Shown here: piece after piece, positions 51,348 to 61,355 of the stretch | How positions within the stretch are numbered: the first letter of the stretch is position 1 | Layout: the number at the start of each line of letters is the position of its first letter | Source: Sporosarcina luteola | GTDB taxonomy: Bacteria; Bacillota; Bacilli; Bacillales_A; Planococcaceae | NCBI GenBank assembly: GCA_014204635.1 | Contig: JACHLS010000005.1 | Location: 1 to 64,000 of the forward strand | Direction: 5' to 3' | DNA: 64,000 bases | The notes under the pieces: generated by a model | Database searches by the model: none | Told to the model about the DNA's origin: nothing | The model's input: only the letters and a program-made list of their open reading frames with translations | Program-made: the position numbers and the translations under genes

Positions 51348-52247
51348 ATGGAGCGATATAGCGAATTACGAATTTCTGTCCCAAAGGAATTTAGCTTTGA
51401 ACAGAATATAAAGTACTTGTCTGATTCCGGAAATGAATGTATGTATGAAGTTGAAGAGAATCATATCCGACGGGCGCTCTCTTTTTCTGGAGAAGAACCG
51501 GTTTTCATTGATATTACCGACGCTGGAACCGATGGCTTGCTTGTCCATGTTTATGGCGCAACGAACGATGAAACACTTCGGAATGTAACACGTTACGTGT
51601 CAGACTGGTTTGACTTGGAGACCGATTTACAGCCGTTCTATTCGATGGCACAAAAGGATCGTTACTTGCAAAGGGCAATACAACAGTTCTACGGATTACG
51701 CAACATGGGGATTCCTGACTTCTTTGAAGCAATCAGCTGGGGAATCATTGGGCAGCAAATCAACCTGGCTTTCGCTTTTACTTTAAAACGTAGATTTGTG
51801 GAGACCTATGGGACCTTTATCGAATGGCGTGGCAGACGCTATTGGATTTATCCAACACCTGAAACGATTGCAGGATTAACAGTGGACGAGCTAATGCCTT
51901 TACAGATGACACAACGCAAAAGCGAGTATTTGATCGGTGTCGCCCGGCTGATTGTAGAAGGGAAACTTTCAAAAGAAGTCGTGCAGGCAACGGGTTCATA
52001 TAAAGAAGCTGAAAAACAGCTAACTTCCGTACGAGGGATTGGTCCATGGACAGCGAATTACGTGCTCATGCGGTGTCTTCGCTCGCCGAACGCTTTTCCA
52101 CTCGCCGATGTCGGACTGCAAAATGCCATCAAGTATTTAGATAACCTGGATGAAAAACCGAGTCGGGAAGATATTTTACGTCTCGCTGTTCCTTGGGCTG
52201 ATTGGGAATCTTACGCCACATTTTATCTTTGGCGATTTTTGTATTGA
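51348..52247 (+). CDS. alkA: AlkA-type DNA-3-methyladenine glycosylase
   Basis: 299 residues. Helix-hairpin-helix LTSVRGIGPWTANYVLMRCL followed by the catalytic Asp in NAFPLADVGLQNA, as in HhH-GPD glycosylases. The N-terminal half matches AlkA beta domain. Excises alkylated purines and flips bases with a Lys-free mechanism. ATG at 51348 is chosen (AAAGGAGG seven bases upstream); the ATG two codons earlier is too near that site. Confidence 0.88.
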   Translation: MERYSELRISVPKEFSFEQNIKYLSDSGNECMYEVEENHIRRALSFSGEEPVFIDITDAGTDGLLVHVYGATNDETLRNVTRYVSDWFDLETDLQPFYSMAQKDRYLQRAIQQFYGLRNMGIPDFFEAISWGIIGQQINLAFAFTLKRRFVETYGTFIEWRGRRYWIYPTPETIAGLTVDELMPLQMTQRKSEYLIGVARLIVEGKLSKEVVQATGSYKEAEKQLTSVRGIGPWTANYVLMRCLRSPNAFPLADVGLQNAIKYLDNLDEKPSREDILRLAVPWADWESYATFYLWRFLY

Positions 52248-52468
52248 AGCGTAGATAATTGCAATGAAGTTGCAAGATGCCACGATCATGTTTCGATTTA
52301 TTTAGGTAACATACGCAATTTATCGTGGAAATAGAGTATTTCCCAGTTTCAGAATAAGAGCTATTTTTTTAAAAAACAAACGATAAACATTGATTTAACA
52401 ACCTTCCTCTGCTATTTTCACCGGGAAATAATTGCATTTCTCTGTCGATTTCCCGGGAAATAAATCGA
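52248..52468. other. Intergenic stretch with a perfect 14-bp palindrome
   Basis: ATTTCCCGGGAAAT at about 52449-52462 and a nearby second CCGGGAAATAA copy (about 52422). No gene was seen. Confidence 0.4.
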
Positions 52469-52497
52469 AAGGGAACTCCATTGCCCGGAGTTCCCTT
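52469..52497. terminator. Bidirectional terminator, alkA/dsdA
   Basis: An 11-bp stem AAGGGAACTCC/GGAGTTCCCTT, 7-base loop, TTT on the plus side. It ends five bases before the dsdA stop on the other strand. Confidence 0.85.
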
Positions 52498-52502
52498 TTT
52501 CC

Positions 52503-53825
52503 TTATATCCCTTTCCCAATCCCATAGTAATGATCCATTTCCGTTTCAGGCACCATGCCGCCGCCAGTTGCCCATACGAGGTGCGTTGCATTTGGATGGG
52601 CAGCGTCCTTCACTTCGTTGGCAAGCGTTTGAATCGGGCCCGTCATTCCCGCTAACGCTGATGGCTCGAGTCGTATGCCCTCTTCATCGACAAGCATGGC
52701 GAGGAGCTTAAACATTGTCTGATCAGCTATCGTAAAGCAACCTTCAATGAGCGGAGCCATTGTCTTCCCGACAAAACCGGATGGCCGGCCTACCGCCAGG
52801 CCATCCGCAGCAGTTTTATTGTCCAAGCCAATATCACTTACGGCGATCTTCTCATGCAACCCCGTCATCATGCCAAGCAACATACAGGGGGAATGGGTCG
52901 GCTCAGCAAAGAAGCAATGGACATGGTCTCCGAATGCCTGTTTCAAGCCAAACGCGACACCCCCAGGACCCCCTCCAACACCGCACGGTAAATAAACGAA
53001 AAGCGGGTGATCTTGATCCACTTTCACTCCTTGATCTTTTAATTGGGCTGCTACCCGTTCTCCCGCAACCGCATAGCCTAGAAAAAGATCGACTGAGTTT
53101 TCATCATCGACAAAATGGCAAAGAGGATCGGCATCGGCCTGCTTGCGTCCTTCCTCAACCGCCTTGCTATAATCATCCGCATACTCGACAACAGTAACGC
53201 CCTTTTCTCGCAGCATGTCCTTCTTCCACTGCTTGGCATCCGCAGACATATGAACCGTTACATTGAATCCAAGCTTCGCACTCATTATGCCGATGCTGAG
53301 TCCGAGGTTCCCTGTTGAACCGACTGCAATCTTATGTTTGGCCAATTCATTCCGCAGGACGGGTTCGTCAAACTTAATATAGCTTTCTGTTTCGGTTATC
53401 AATCCTTGTTCCAGCGCGATCGTTTCCGCATGCTTCAATACCTCATAAATGCCGCCGCGCGCTTTGATGGATCCTGAAATAGGCAATGCATTGTCCTCTT
53501 TCAGGTAGAGCTTACCTGGAATGTGTCGATCAAACGCCTCCCCCAATGCTTGTCCCATAGCTGGAATCTCTGTTAGAGGGGATTCGATGATTCCCTGTGA
53601 TGGGACCGTCTCTGGAAAGACTTTAGCGATATAGGGAGCAAAGCGTCTTAAACGGGCACTCGCTTCTTGTACCTCCGACTCGGATATACCTGACTCGGCA
53701 ATTCCTATTTGAGCTGGACCATTCTTCGAATTGAGCCATAGTATCTCCTTTTGATCAATCAAGTCCTGAATCAGAGGAAAGGTTGCCGTCAAATGGGCTC
53801 GTTGTATTTCCGTCATCTCAAACAC
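52503..53825 (-). CDS. dsdA: D-serine ammonia-lyase (D-serine dehydratase)
   Basis: 440 residues, standard DsdA length. PLP-binding Lys in [11 protein letters not shown], phosphate loop [10 protein letters not shown], the glycine-rich [11 protein letters not shown] and C-terminal [10 protein letters not shown]. Converts D-serine to pyruvate and ammonia in the cytoplasm, detoxifying D-serine. No dsdC or transporter is adjacent, so it stands alone. Confidence 0.93.
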   Translation of the reverse strand: MFEMTEIQRAHLTATFPLIQDLIDQKEILWLNSKNGPAQIGIAESGISESEVQEASARLRRFAPYIAKVFPETVPSQGIIESPLTEIPAMGQALGEAFDRHIPGKLYLKEDNALPISGSIKARGGIYEVLKHAETIALEQGLITETESYIKFDEPVLRNELAKHKIAVGSTGNLGLSIGIMSAKLGFNVTVHMSADAKQWKKDMLREKGVTVVEYADDYSKAVEEGRKQADADPLCHFVDDENSVDLFLGYAVAGERVAAQLKDQGVKVDQDHPLFVYLPCGVGGGPGGVAFGLKQAFGDHVHCFFAEPTHSPCMLLGMMTGLHEKIAVSDIGLDNKTAADGLAVGRPSGFVGKTMAPLIEGCFTIADQTMFKLLAMLVDEEGIRLEPSALAGMTGPIQTLANEVKDAAHPNATHLVWATGGGMVPETEMDHYYGIGKGI

Positions 53826-53861
53826 CGCCTGCTAGATCATTTTTTCCTAGTATAGCATGTC

Positions 53862-54722
53862 TCAATTCAAGGCGTACTCATCCAGCAATTGCCTAGTTAC
53901 ATCAAAGCGGGAAGGATTCGTTTGATTTCGCTCCTCTGACGCACCCATGACAACGGTAATGATCCGCCTTCCGTCAAAAATACCGGTACTGGCAAAACAA
54001 GATCCTGCTTCTTCTGTGTAACCTGTCTTCAATCCATCCATTCCTTTCATGGCAGAGGGCATTCCCGGAAGCATGGCATTGGTATTCCAGCGGCGAATTC
54101 CTTCGCTTGTCGTAAAATCGGTCATCTTAGTATAGTCAAGTACTTCTGGATGATCTTTAATTAAAATTTGAGCCAACGCTGCTACGTCTCTCGCCGAAGC
54201 CATATTCGTCTCCCCTTCATCCAAACCCGTAGCATTTATGAAATGGGCGGACTGCAAACCGAATTCTTCTGCTTGCGCATTCATGACATCGACAAACGCC
54301 TCTTCAGAACCACTGACCATTTCTGCCAAAGCGATCGCTGCGTCATTTGCCGAAATAACGGTCATGGCAGTAAACAATTCTTTAACCGTATACGCACCAG
54401 ACGAAGACATGCCCAACGTTACCAATGCCGGCTGATCCGTCTTTTGAAAAACGGCAGCGGATGGGTGATACAAGGTATCCCATTGGATATCCCCTCTATT
54501 TATCGCATCCAGCACAATATATTGTGTCATCATTTTAGACATACTTGCAATGGCCATGGCCTCCTTACTGTTTAATTCATATAGAATCTTATTCGTCTCC
54601 GCGTCTACTACTATAGCTGCTTTTGCACCAACAAAGGGCTCATCCAGGTTCGCCGACTGTTCTCTTTGGAAGTATAGGAAAGCCAATAATAGAACCGTCA
54701 ATAGAGTCAATGTTTTCTTCAT
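53862..54722 (-). CDS. D-alanyl-D-alanine carboxypeptidase (DacF/PBP5 family)
   Basis: 286 residues. Signal/anchor at the N terminus, then the serine-peptidase motifs: SMSK (S-x-x-K), SAND (S-x-N) and KTGY (K-T-G). Trims the pentapeptide D-Ala in cell-wall peptidoglycan outside the membrane. It is shorter than DacA and lacks the C-terminal beta domain and amphipathic anchor, so attachment must be by the N-terminal helix. Confidence 0.9.
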   Translation of the reverse strand: MKKTLTLLTVLLLAFLYFQREQSANLDEPFVGAKAAIVVDAETNKILYELNSKEAMAIASMSKMMTQYIVLDAINRGDIQWDTLYHPSAAVFQKTDQPALVTLGMSSSGAYTVKELFTAMTVISANDAAIALAEMVSGSEEAFVDVMNAQAEEFGLQSAHFINATGLDEGETNMASARDVAALAQILIKDHPEVLDYTKMTDFTTSEGIRRWNTNAMLPGMPSAMKGMDGLKTGYTEEAGSCFASTGIFDGRRIITVVMGASEERNQTNPSRFDVTRQLLDEYALN

Positions 54723-55258
54723 TCGACATCCTCCCTATTTGTTTATCTCTATCATCCCTGACAATCATGAAGAAATCCGCATCATCATTCTGAAGAATTT
54801 CTTAAGATATGCAATTCATCCCTCATTCAACCGCACACACCTCAATGTTTGTCTTGGAATATTGTAAGAGTAATGACACAGTAAACTCAGGAGACCCTGG
54901 GGACAAACTCGTATGACCGTTTTTGGTCTACTGCGGGAAGGTGATGCATATTTCATTGTATAAAGATGTTCTTTCTTGAAAGGAAAACTGACAGAAAGGA
55001 AGGATGCTCGTCCCAATGAAGCCAGAGGACTTCCAATCTCCATCATAGGAAAACGGGAAACCTCATGCACAATCGCTTTTCCCAGAGTGGGGCAATGGGC
55101 TGAAACGGTTCGGGGAGGGGTTCCTACGGTCGAAGCTCTTTAAATTCGGCAAGTTCATTGCCAGCTCATCCTCTTGCAAGAAATTCGAAAGTCTATGATT
55201 GAAAAACACGCATCTTACTGTTAGCAATCGAGTGGTAATGGCGTTCAAAGATAACCGA
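54723..55258. other. Intergenic region, possibly decayed coding DNA
   Basis: No gene. On the plus strand a ~58-codon open stretch (about 54970-55143; contains GLPISIIGKRETSCTIAF and PRVGQWAETVRGG) looks protein-like but has no start with ribosome-binding site and no recognised family. It could be a relic of a lost gene or mobile element. Confidence 0.35.
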
Positions 55259-55296
55259 AAAAAGCTGTCTCTCCAGTAACGGGGAGACAGCTTTTT
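55259..55296. terminator. Terminator of the kyn operon
   Basis: A 13-bp stem AAAAAGCTGTCTC/GAGACAGCTTTTT, four bases after the kynA stop on the reverse strand, with U/A-rich flanks both ways. Confidence 0.9.
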
Positions 55297-55299
55297 GAC

Positions 55300-56118
55300 T
55301 CATAGTTTTGTCCGCACATTCCACAGCTCGGGGAAAAATTGGTGTTCCAGCATCTGTTTTAAATAGCTGACACCCGACGAACCGCCCGTTCCCGGTTTAA
55401 AACCGATAATCCGTTCAACAGTTTTCATGTGCCGAAAACGCCATTGCTGATGGCAGTCTTCAATATCGACAAGCTTTTCGGCCAGCTGGTATAGATCCCA
55501 GTGCGCATCTACGTCTTGATACACTTGCAACCAGGCATCTGCCACGGTCGCATCACCCTGATAGGTAACCGCATAATCGCGGTCCAGCAATTCGGGATTG
55601 ATGGAAAAGCCTGCTCGTGCCAAAGCACGGATGGAAACGTCGTAAATCCCAGGGGCATGATACGCTGCCGTTAACTCACGGGCAAGCTCAGGATCTTTCT
55701 CATAAATTTTCAGGATGTGCGGCTGTTTGTATCCTAATGCAAACTCGATCAGACGGTTCTGATAGGACTGGAAGCCCGACGCACGGCCGAGGCTATCACG
55801 GAATTCCATATATTCTGCCGGCGTCATCGTAGCGAGGACGTCCCACGCCTGAATGATTTGAGTCTGTACCCGAGATACACGCGCCAACATCTTGAAGGCT
55901 TCCGGCAGTTCATCCCGTTCAATGGATTCTATTGCCGTGTTCAACTCGTGCAAAATGAGTTTCATCCAAAGCTCACTCACTTGATGGATGACAATGAACA
56001 GCATTTCATCATGATGGCCCGACAAACGCTCCTGGCTCGTTAACACTTTGTCGAGGCGGAGGTACTCCCCATATGTCATATTATCTTTAAAATCTGTGTG
56101 GATACCCTTTTCCGTCAT
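55300..56118 (-). CDS. kynA: Tryptophan 2,3-dioxygenase
   Basis: 272 residues. Heme-binding and substrate motifs [34 protein letters not shown] and [25 protein letters not shown] are complete. Oxidises L-tryptophan to N-formylkynurenine. ATG at 56118 overlaps the kynB stop (ATGA) and has AAGGAA upstream; third gene of kynUBA. Confidence 0.95.
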   Translation of the reverse strand: MTEKGIHTDFKDNMTYGEYLRLDKVLTSQERLSGHHDEMLFIVIHQVSELWMKLILHELNTAIESIERDELPEAFKMLARVSRVQTQIIQAWDVLATMTPAEYMEFRDSLGRASGFQSYQNRLIEFALGYKQPHILKIYEKDPELARELTAAYHAPGIYDVSIRALARAGFSINPELLDRDYAVTYQGDATVADAWLQVYQDVDAHWDLYQLAEKLVDIEDCHQQWRFRHMKTVERIIGFKPGTGGSSGVSYLKQMLEHQFFPELWNVRTKL

Positions 56119-56747
56119 GCACGCCACTTCCTTAACACGGCACGTACCGGGCTGCCATCGGCTCCTTGAAGCGGAAGGGGCAATGCGATTAATTCATAAT
56201 CACCCGGCTCCACCTCGTCCAGCACAATATTTTCTAGAATGAAAACGCCGTTTGCATGAAGAGCATGATGGGCATCCAGCGTCTTGCTCGGTTCCGGATC
56301 GACAGACGGTGTATCGACGCCGATCAATTTGACGCCACGCTCTCGCAACAACAGCCCGAGGTCCTCACGCAGTACCGTGTAAGTTTCCGGGAATACGTCA
56401 GGACTTGGACGGCTGCCTGTTTTGAGTAAAATCCGGCTGACACCTTCAAAATCGATTGTCTCCAGATCCGACCGTCCGACGCTTTCAAGGCCCGTCACAT
56501 CAAGCACCTTGGCTCTTCCGATATACACATCAAGCGGTAGCTCATCTACTTTCGCTCCATGATCGTCGTAATGGAAAGGAGCATCGATATGTGTTCCCAT
56601 ATGAGTGCTCGTCGTCAACTTGCCAATGTTGACTGAGCCGGTAAACTCTTTGATAAAACGCACTTCGTAGGAGAAAGGCGTGTCTCCCGGCCATTCGGCT
56701 ATGCCATTATGAAGCGGCTGTGAAATATCGATCCATTTCTCTGTCAT
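56115..56747 (-). CDS. kynB: Kynurenine formamidase (arylformamidase)
   Basis: 210 residues. Cyclase/arylformamidase fold with metal motif [17 protein letters not shown] and [11 protein letters not shown]. Hydrolyses N-formylkynurenine to kynurenine and formate. It overlaps kynU upstream and kynA downstream by ATGA, so the three are translationally coupled. Confidence 0.95.
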   Translation of the reverse strand: MTEKWIDISQPLHNGIAEWPGDTPFSYEVRFIKEFTGSVNIGKLTTSTHMGTHIDAPFHYDDHGAKVDELPLDVYIGRAKVLDVTGLESVGRSDLETIDFEGVSRILLKTGSRPSPDVFPETYTVLREDLGLLLRERGVKLIGVDTPSVDPEPSKTLDAHHALHANGVFILENIVLDEVEPGDYELIALPLPLQGADGSPVRAVLRKWRA

Positions 56748-58015
56748 GCGACGACTCCCCTTTTATTTTCAAATTGTTCATAACACTTTTCTTCCATGAT
56801 GATTTTGAGTTTTTGGACGGTATGCCAAACATCTTCGTACGAATTGTAGAGTGCGACGGGCGCGAGGCGAATACCATTTGGCGCTCTGAAATCCGGTATG
56901 ACGCCATCCTGTTTCAACGCCTTGCAAATACGTGCAGCTTCCGGATGTTCCAATAAAATATGACCGCCCCGTGAATGATCAGTCGGGTTGCCGATGGTAA
57001 ATTCATATGCAGCCAGTTCCATCTGGATTAATTCCAACATGTAGGATGTCAGCTTAAGCGATTTCTCTCGAACAGCGGACATGCCCACTTCCTGAAACAT
57101 CGCCAGTGAACCAAGCAACGGAGCTAGGCTCAATACATGCGGCGTGCCAATTTGAAAAGCGCCAACATGTTCCGCCGGATCCATCGTATGTTCCATATCA
57201 AATTGTGTTTCTTTATTCGAGCCGAACCAGCCGGCTAAACCAGGCAATGTGCCAAAATGCTTCTCATGAAGGAACAGCCCCCCCACTGAACCCGGTCCGC
57301 CATTCAAATGCTTGTATGTACACCAGAAGGCGAAGTCCGTTCCCCACTCATGCAGGGCATGTTCGATGGAACCAACCGAATGACATAAATCAAAACCAAT
57401 TGGGATGCTGCGCTCGTGTGCTGCTTTTGTTAGTCGTTCCATATCGAGAATCTGGCCGCTTCGATACAATACAGCGGGGAGGACGATAAGCGCCACCTCA
57501 TCCGTCATCGCGGCTATAATATCCTCTTCACGCAAAAACCGCCCGTCTGGACTAGCCACCTGAATCAAATGGTCTGCCGGCTCATATCCCTTCAATCGCA
57601 ATTGACTTTGGAGCGCATAAATGTCGGAAGGAAAATTTAACTCGTCAGCCAAGATTTTTGTCTTCTTGCCAGTCGGCTTGTAAAACGTTGCAACGAGCTG
57701 ATGAAGATTTGTTGTTGTAGAACCTGTCGCAATCGTTTCTTCCTTTTTTCCTCCAACGAGCGGCGCCATCTTTTCGCCTACTTGTTCAGACAAATAAAAC
57801 CACGGATGCTTGCCCTCCGTCCAACCATCGATCCCAAATAGTTTCCATGATTCCAATAACGCATGCATCGTCTGCTCCGCCCGCTTGGACAGCAAACCAA
57901 GTGAATTCCCGTCCATGTAAATCGCATGCGGCGGTACGTAAAACTCTTCCTTATAAGCAGCGAGGCCGTCTTGCTCATCCATTGCTCTTGCATATGATAA
58001 AGTCACTGTATCCAT
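56744..58015 (-). CDS. kynU: Kynureninase
   Basis: 423 residues. PLP enzyme with the Lys loop [19 protein letters not shown], substrate motif YMDGNSLGL and [12 protein letters not shown]. Splits kynurenine to anthranilate and alanine, the last step of this operon. Upstream the reverse strand has TGCTATTCT (extended -10) as the likely promoter. No anthranilate-degrading gene is in the window. Confidence 0.95.
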   Translation of the reverse strand: MDTVTLSYARAMDEQDGLAAYKEEFYVPPHAIYMDGNSLGLLSKRAEQTMHALLESWKLFGIDGWTEGKHPWFYLSEQVGEKMAPLVGGKKEETIATGSTTTNLHQLVATFYKPTGKKTKILADELNFPSDIYALQSQLRLKGYEPADHLIQVASPDGRFLREEDIIAAMTDEVALIVLPAVLYRSGQILDMERLTKAAHERSIPIGFDLCHSVGSIEHALHEWGTDFAFWCTYKHLNGGPGSVGGLFLHEKHFGTLPGLAGWFGSNKETQFDMEHTMDPAEHVGAFQIGTPHVLSLAPLLGSLAMFQEVGMSAVREKSLKLTSYMLELIQMELAAYEFTIGNPTDHSRGGHILLEHPEAARICKALKQDGVIPDFRAPNGIRLAPVALYNSYEDVWHTVQKLKIIMEEKCYEQFENKRGVVA

Positions 58016-58230
58016 AAGAACTCCCCTTTCCTCACCTTACTAGAAGAATAGCATATCGGAGAAGGGAGAGGGAAAGGCATTTTAATTAGAAACAGCATGA
58101 TTGTGAAAAGGAGCAATATCCACTTGAGTAACCTCTCAACTTGGATGAATACACTTCTGGAAGTGACAGACACGGCAAAGGTCGATAGCCTGAACGAGAT
58201 ACAACCAATCAAAGCTGCATGAATCAAAAA
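58016..58230. other. Region upstream of kynU
   Basis: Holds the probable kyn promoter (extended -10 TGCTATTCT on the reverse strand, near 58050) and the end of the des-regulator operon. No gene seen. Confidence 0.4.
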
Positions 58231-58260
58231 ACCACTCCATCGCCTACCGGCTGGAGTGGT
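58231..58260 (-). terminator. Terminator of the desK-desR operon
   Basis: A 9-bp stem ACCACTCCA/TGGAGTGGT followed by TTTTTT on the reverse strand. Confidence 0.88.
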
Positions 58261-58285
58261 GATGAGGTCTTCTCTGTCTTGTCAG

Positions 58286-58897
58286 TCATTTGAACCAGCC
58301 TTTCTCCTTAAAACGAGAAATAGCCTCAATTCGGTTGCCAACGCCGAGTTTATCAAGGATGGCTGAAATGTAATTGCGAACAGTCCCTGGCGTTAAGTAA
58401 AGCTCACCAGCAATTTCTTTTGTCGTTTTTCCTTCCGCAATCAGGCTAAGTACTTGGCTTTCCCTATCTGTCAGCGGATTTTCGGTGTCGTCGCTGTCGC
58501 CATACGCAATATCCACAAGCTCTGGAGCGTAAATCCGGCGTCCATCCATAATAGCATGGATGGATGAAACGAGTTCCTCGATGGGGCTATCTTTTAACAA
58601 GTAGCCCCGGACTCCTGCTTTTCTCGCACGCTCGAAATAACCGGCTCTAGCGAATGTCGTTAATATGATGATTTTGCATGTATGCCCGCTCAAAGCTTCG
58701 GCAGCATCCAAACCTGTTTTGGCTGGCATTTCAATATCCATAATACACACATCCGGGTCATACTGATTTACGAGAGCCACTGCTTCCTCTCCGTTTTTCG
58801 CCATACCGACCACTTCCATATCGTCTTCCATGTTCAACAATGAACCGAGCGCCCCTAACATCATGCCTTGGTCCTCCGCAATGACAATTCGAATCAT
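58286..58897 (-). CDS. desR: DesR-like response regulator
   Basis: 203 residues. REC domain with IVIAEDQGMMLGALG, phosphoacceptor Asp in DVCIMDIEMPAKTG, Thr in IILTTFAR and Lys in YLLKDSP. LuxR/NarL-type helix-turn-helix LTDRESQVLSLIAEGKTTKEIA at the C terminus. In B. subtilis DesR phosphorylated by DesK activates des when membranes become rigid. Start overlaps the kinase stop. Confidence 0.9.
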   Translation of the reverse strand: MIRIVIAEDQGMMLGALGSLLNMEDDMEVVGMAKNGEEAVALVNQYDPDVCIMDIEMPAKTGLDAAEALSGHTCKIIILTTFARAGYFERARKAGVRGYLLKDSPIEELVSSIHAIMDGRRIYAPELVDIAYGDSDDTENPLTDRESQVLSLIAEGKTTKEIAGELYLTPGTVRNYISAILDKLGVGNRIEAISRFKEKGWFK

Positions 58898-60039
58898 CCC
58901 GATTCCTCTCCTCCCTGATGGGTGATGACAAGCGGTACACGGATCGTAAGTGTTGTACCTTCTTGCACCTCAATCTCCAAGCTCCCATTCACAAATTCCA
59001 ACCGCTCTTCGATCCCTCGCAATCCGCTGCCGGTTATTCCTCCCGCCTTCGGTTCCAACCCACTCCCATTGTCCTGAATGACAACTCGAAATTCATTCAA
59101 ACGGCGTTCAAATAAAATGAGACAAGTGGTCGCACGACTATGTTTCACTACATTGGTTACCGCTTCTTTTAAGCACATGCTCAAAACGTTCTCCAATATA
59201 ATAGGCAGGTCTCCTAGTTGACCTTCACCCTCAACCCGATATTCCATTTCAGCGGCTTTTAAAATTTGCCGGACCCGAATCAATTCATCTTTCAGCTTCG
59301 TTGCACGAATGCCGGCGACTAACTCACGCACTTCCTTCAACGCTATGCTCGCAGTATGCCGGATATCGTTTAACTCCTTTTCAGCCTCATATGGATCGCG
59401 GGACACCAGCCTTCGCGCCAGATCACTTTTCAGACCAATCATCGACAGTTTCTGCCCGAGTGTATCATGCAAATCCCTTGCGATCCGTTCCCGTTCCTCC
59501 AGCAAGACCAATTCCGAAATACGCTCTTTCGCGTCCTCCAACTGCCCCTCCAGATTTTCTCGTTTTCCACGGTAATATAGATTGAAGGGCAGCAAAATGA
59601 CGCCAATCACCGTGATGATAATGAAATGCACTTGTGGCAAAAACAAGTGGATATCAATGAAAAAGCCAACGACAATCGCACTGATGGTGAAGAAAATATG
59701 TAACCCATACATAATATAAAATCCGACCGGCCGGCGAATGTTGCCGATGAAAAAGGCGGTGAAGATCGAGAAGTAGACGTAGCCAAACAGCAACGTCATT
59801 ACGATATTAATGACCATTTCAAAACTAAGCCACATATAAACAATTCCCGACTTCGCTTTAAATGAAAAGAAGTAAGACAAGAAAAATAATAATAGTAAGC
59901 TAATGCCAATTGCTCCGTTAAGAAGATTTGAGGAACGGAAGATGAAAAAGAACGGCAGCAGGCAAAATATGACCCATGCGTAAATACTGAGCCATGTGTT
60001 CCTCGGGAAAAACGAATACCATTTTTGCATGTGCCGCAC
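58894..60039 (-). CDS. desK: DesK-like membrane-fluidity sensor kinase
   Basis: 381 residues. Four to five N-terminal membrane helices (about 15-155) are followed by the HisKA_3 phosphorylation helix ERIARDLHDTLGQKLSMIG and an HATPase with DNGSGL and GSGLRGIEERL. The short membrane region without an extracellular domain is typical of DesK, which reads membrane thickness. Second-last gene before desR; the desaturase gene lies 128 bases upstream. Confidence 0.9.
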   Translation of the reverse strand: MRHMQKWYSFFPRNTWLSIYAWVIFCLLPFFFIFRSSNLLNGAIGISLLLLFFLSYFFSFKAKSGIVYMWLSFEMVINIVMTLLFGYVYFSIFTAFFIGNIRRPVGFYIMYGLHIFFTISAIVVGFFIDIHLFLPQVHFIIITVIGVILLPFNLYYRGKRENLEGQLEDAKERISELVLLEERERIARDLHDTLGQKLSMIGLKSDLARRLVSRDPYEAEKELNDIRHTASIALKEVRELVAGIRATKLKDELIRVRQILKAAEMEYRVEGEGQLGDLPIILENVLSMCLKEAVTNVVKHSRATTCLILFERRLNEFRVVIQDNGSGLEPKAGGITGSGLRGIEERLEFVNGSLEIEVQEGTTLTIRVPLVITHQGGEESG

Positions 60040-60167
60040 CTCGATCCATTTGTAACTTCAGTATACCGCAGGATGGCCGAGCCGCCTTGAAAATTGCCGA
60101 TCTCAGCTATGCAGTTTTATTTCCACATAATGAAAACAACCGCCCCTTTGACGAGACGGCTCCTTAC

Positions 60168-61220
60168 TTATTTACTGTCCAAGCTCGTATGTTTCCGTTT
60201 CAAATCGAGTGACAAAGCCGCACGTCCCACCCGTTGCTTCACTTCTTTGAAGGTAACGAACGTTTTATGTTCCGGATCGTACAGCTTATACCGCAACGAT
60301 TCTAAACTTGTTTTAATGGTAATGGTCGTCGCCCTCTGAAGTGGCGGTGTGGACTCATGAGCCATTTCCAGATTGTAATTCGGTACACGCGGCGCCAAGT
60401 GATGAACATGATGGAAGCCGATATTTCCTGTAGCCCATTGCAATACTTTCGGAAGCTTATAATAGGAGCTTCCTTCAACAGCTGCTTTCACATAATCCCA
60501 TTCGGACTCTTCCTCGAAATAAGAATCCTCGAATGTATGCTGAATGTAAAACAGCCAAATGCCGAGTGCAGCTGCCACAAACATAATGGAACCTTGCACA
60601 ATAAGAAACGCTTGCCATCCGACAAGCCAGACCATAAGTGCATAAAGTGCCACAATGATCACATTCGTCAAATACGTATTGATCCGCTCTTTCCGACGCG
60701 CATCCTTTCGGTTGAAGCGGCTGGAGATAAGGACCAAATAAAGCGGTCCGAGGCCGAACATGACCAATGGATTACGATAAAAACGGTAGGCGAACCGTGT
60801 CCATTTGGACGCTTCCAAATACTCTTCGATTGTCAACACCCAAATGTCACCCACGCCGCGTTTATCGAGATTCGAGCTGGAGGCATGGTGGATCGCATGC
60901 TCGCGCTTCCACTTTTCATATGGAAATAAAGTGAGAACTCCCGTAATCGTTCCGACGATATCATTCGCTTTTTTATTTCGGAAAAATGAACCGTGCGTGC
61001 AATCATGAAAGATGATGAACGTCCGCACGACAAACCCCGCCGCTACAACGGCGATTGCAAATGTAAGCCAGATAGAAACGGATAAACTCTGATAAGCTAG
61101 GAACCAAAGGACAAAAATGGGCGGCACTGTATTGATCAGCTGGATGACACTCTTTTTCAGATCTGACTTTGCAAAGGGAGCCACGTCTTTATGCAATTGT
61201 TTCGTTTTCTCTTTACTCAT
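60168..61220 (-). CDS. des: Membrane acyl-lipid desaturase (Des)
   Basis: 350 residues with several hydrophobic blocks. Three His boxes are visible: HDCTHG, HAIHH and HHVHH (GFHHVHHLAP), the di-iron ligands of acyl-lipid desaturases. Introduces a double bond into existing membrane lipids using O2. ATG at 61220 is chosen (GAGGAGG upstream). Regulated presumably by DesR: tandem ATGA-TCAT palindromes lie 80-110 bases upstream. Confidence 0.93.
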   Translation of the reverse strand: MSKEKTKQLHKDVAPFAKSDLKKSVIQLINTVPPIFVLWFLAYQSLSVSIWLTFAIAVVAAGFVVRTFIIFHDCTHGSFFRNKKANDIVGTITGVLTLFPYEKWKREHAIHHASSSNLDKRGVGDIWVLTIEEYLEASKWTRFAYRFYRNPLVMFGLGPLYLVLISSRFNRKDARRKERINTYLTNVIIVALYALMVWLVGWQAFLIVQGSIMFVAAALGIWLFYIQHTFEDSYFEEESEWDYVKAAVEGSSYYKLPKVLQWATGNIGFHHVHHLAPRVPNYNLEMAHESTPPLQRATTITIKTSLESLRYKLYDPEHKTFVTFKEVKQRVGRAALSLDLKRKHTSLDSK

Positions 61221-61302
61221 GGTACGTATCCTCCTCAACTCGGAAGTTTTTGATACTACCATCGTAAATTGAATGGACAATTGGCAAAAGGCATAAATGT
61301 AA

Positions 61303-61328
61303 TGACTTTTCATATGACAACTATCATT
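61303..61328. promoter_or_regulatory. Tandem palindromes, probable DesR site of des
   Basis: ATGACTTTTCAT (61303-61314) directly abuts ATGACAACTATCAT (61315-61328). Both read ATGA-N4/6-TCAT. Position and tandem nature suit DesR dimers bound upstream of the des promoter. Confidence 0.6.
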
Positions 61329-61332
61329 TTTT

Positions 61333-61348
61333 GTGAATTAATTCACAT
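61333..61348. promoter_or_regulatory. Perfect CRP/FNR-type palindrome upstream of des
   Basis: TGTGAATTAATTCACA is a perfect 16-bp palindrome and an exact TGTGA-N6-TCACA match to the CRP/FNR-family consensus. It lies between the fabG-like stop and des, about 115 bases before the des ATG. Confidence 0.6.
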
Positions 61349-61355
61349 ACTTTTT

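Noticed and set aside
54970-55143. Group II intron or IS remnant
   Set aside because: The stretch looks protein-like in one frame, but I could not match intron ends, reverse-transcriptase motifs or terminal repeats.
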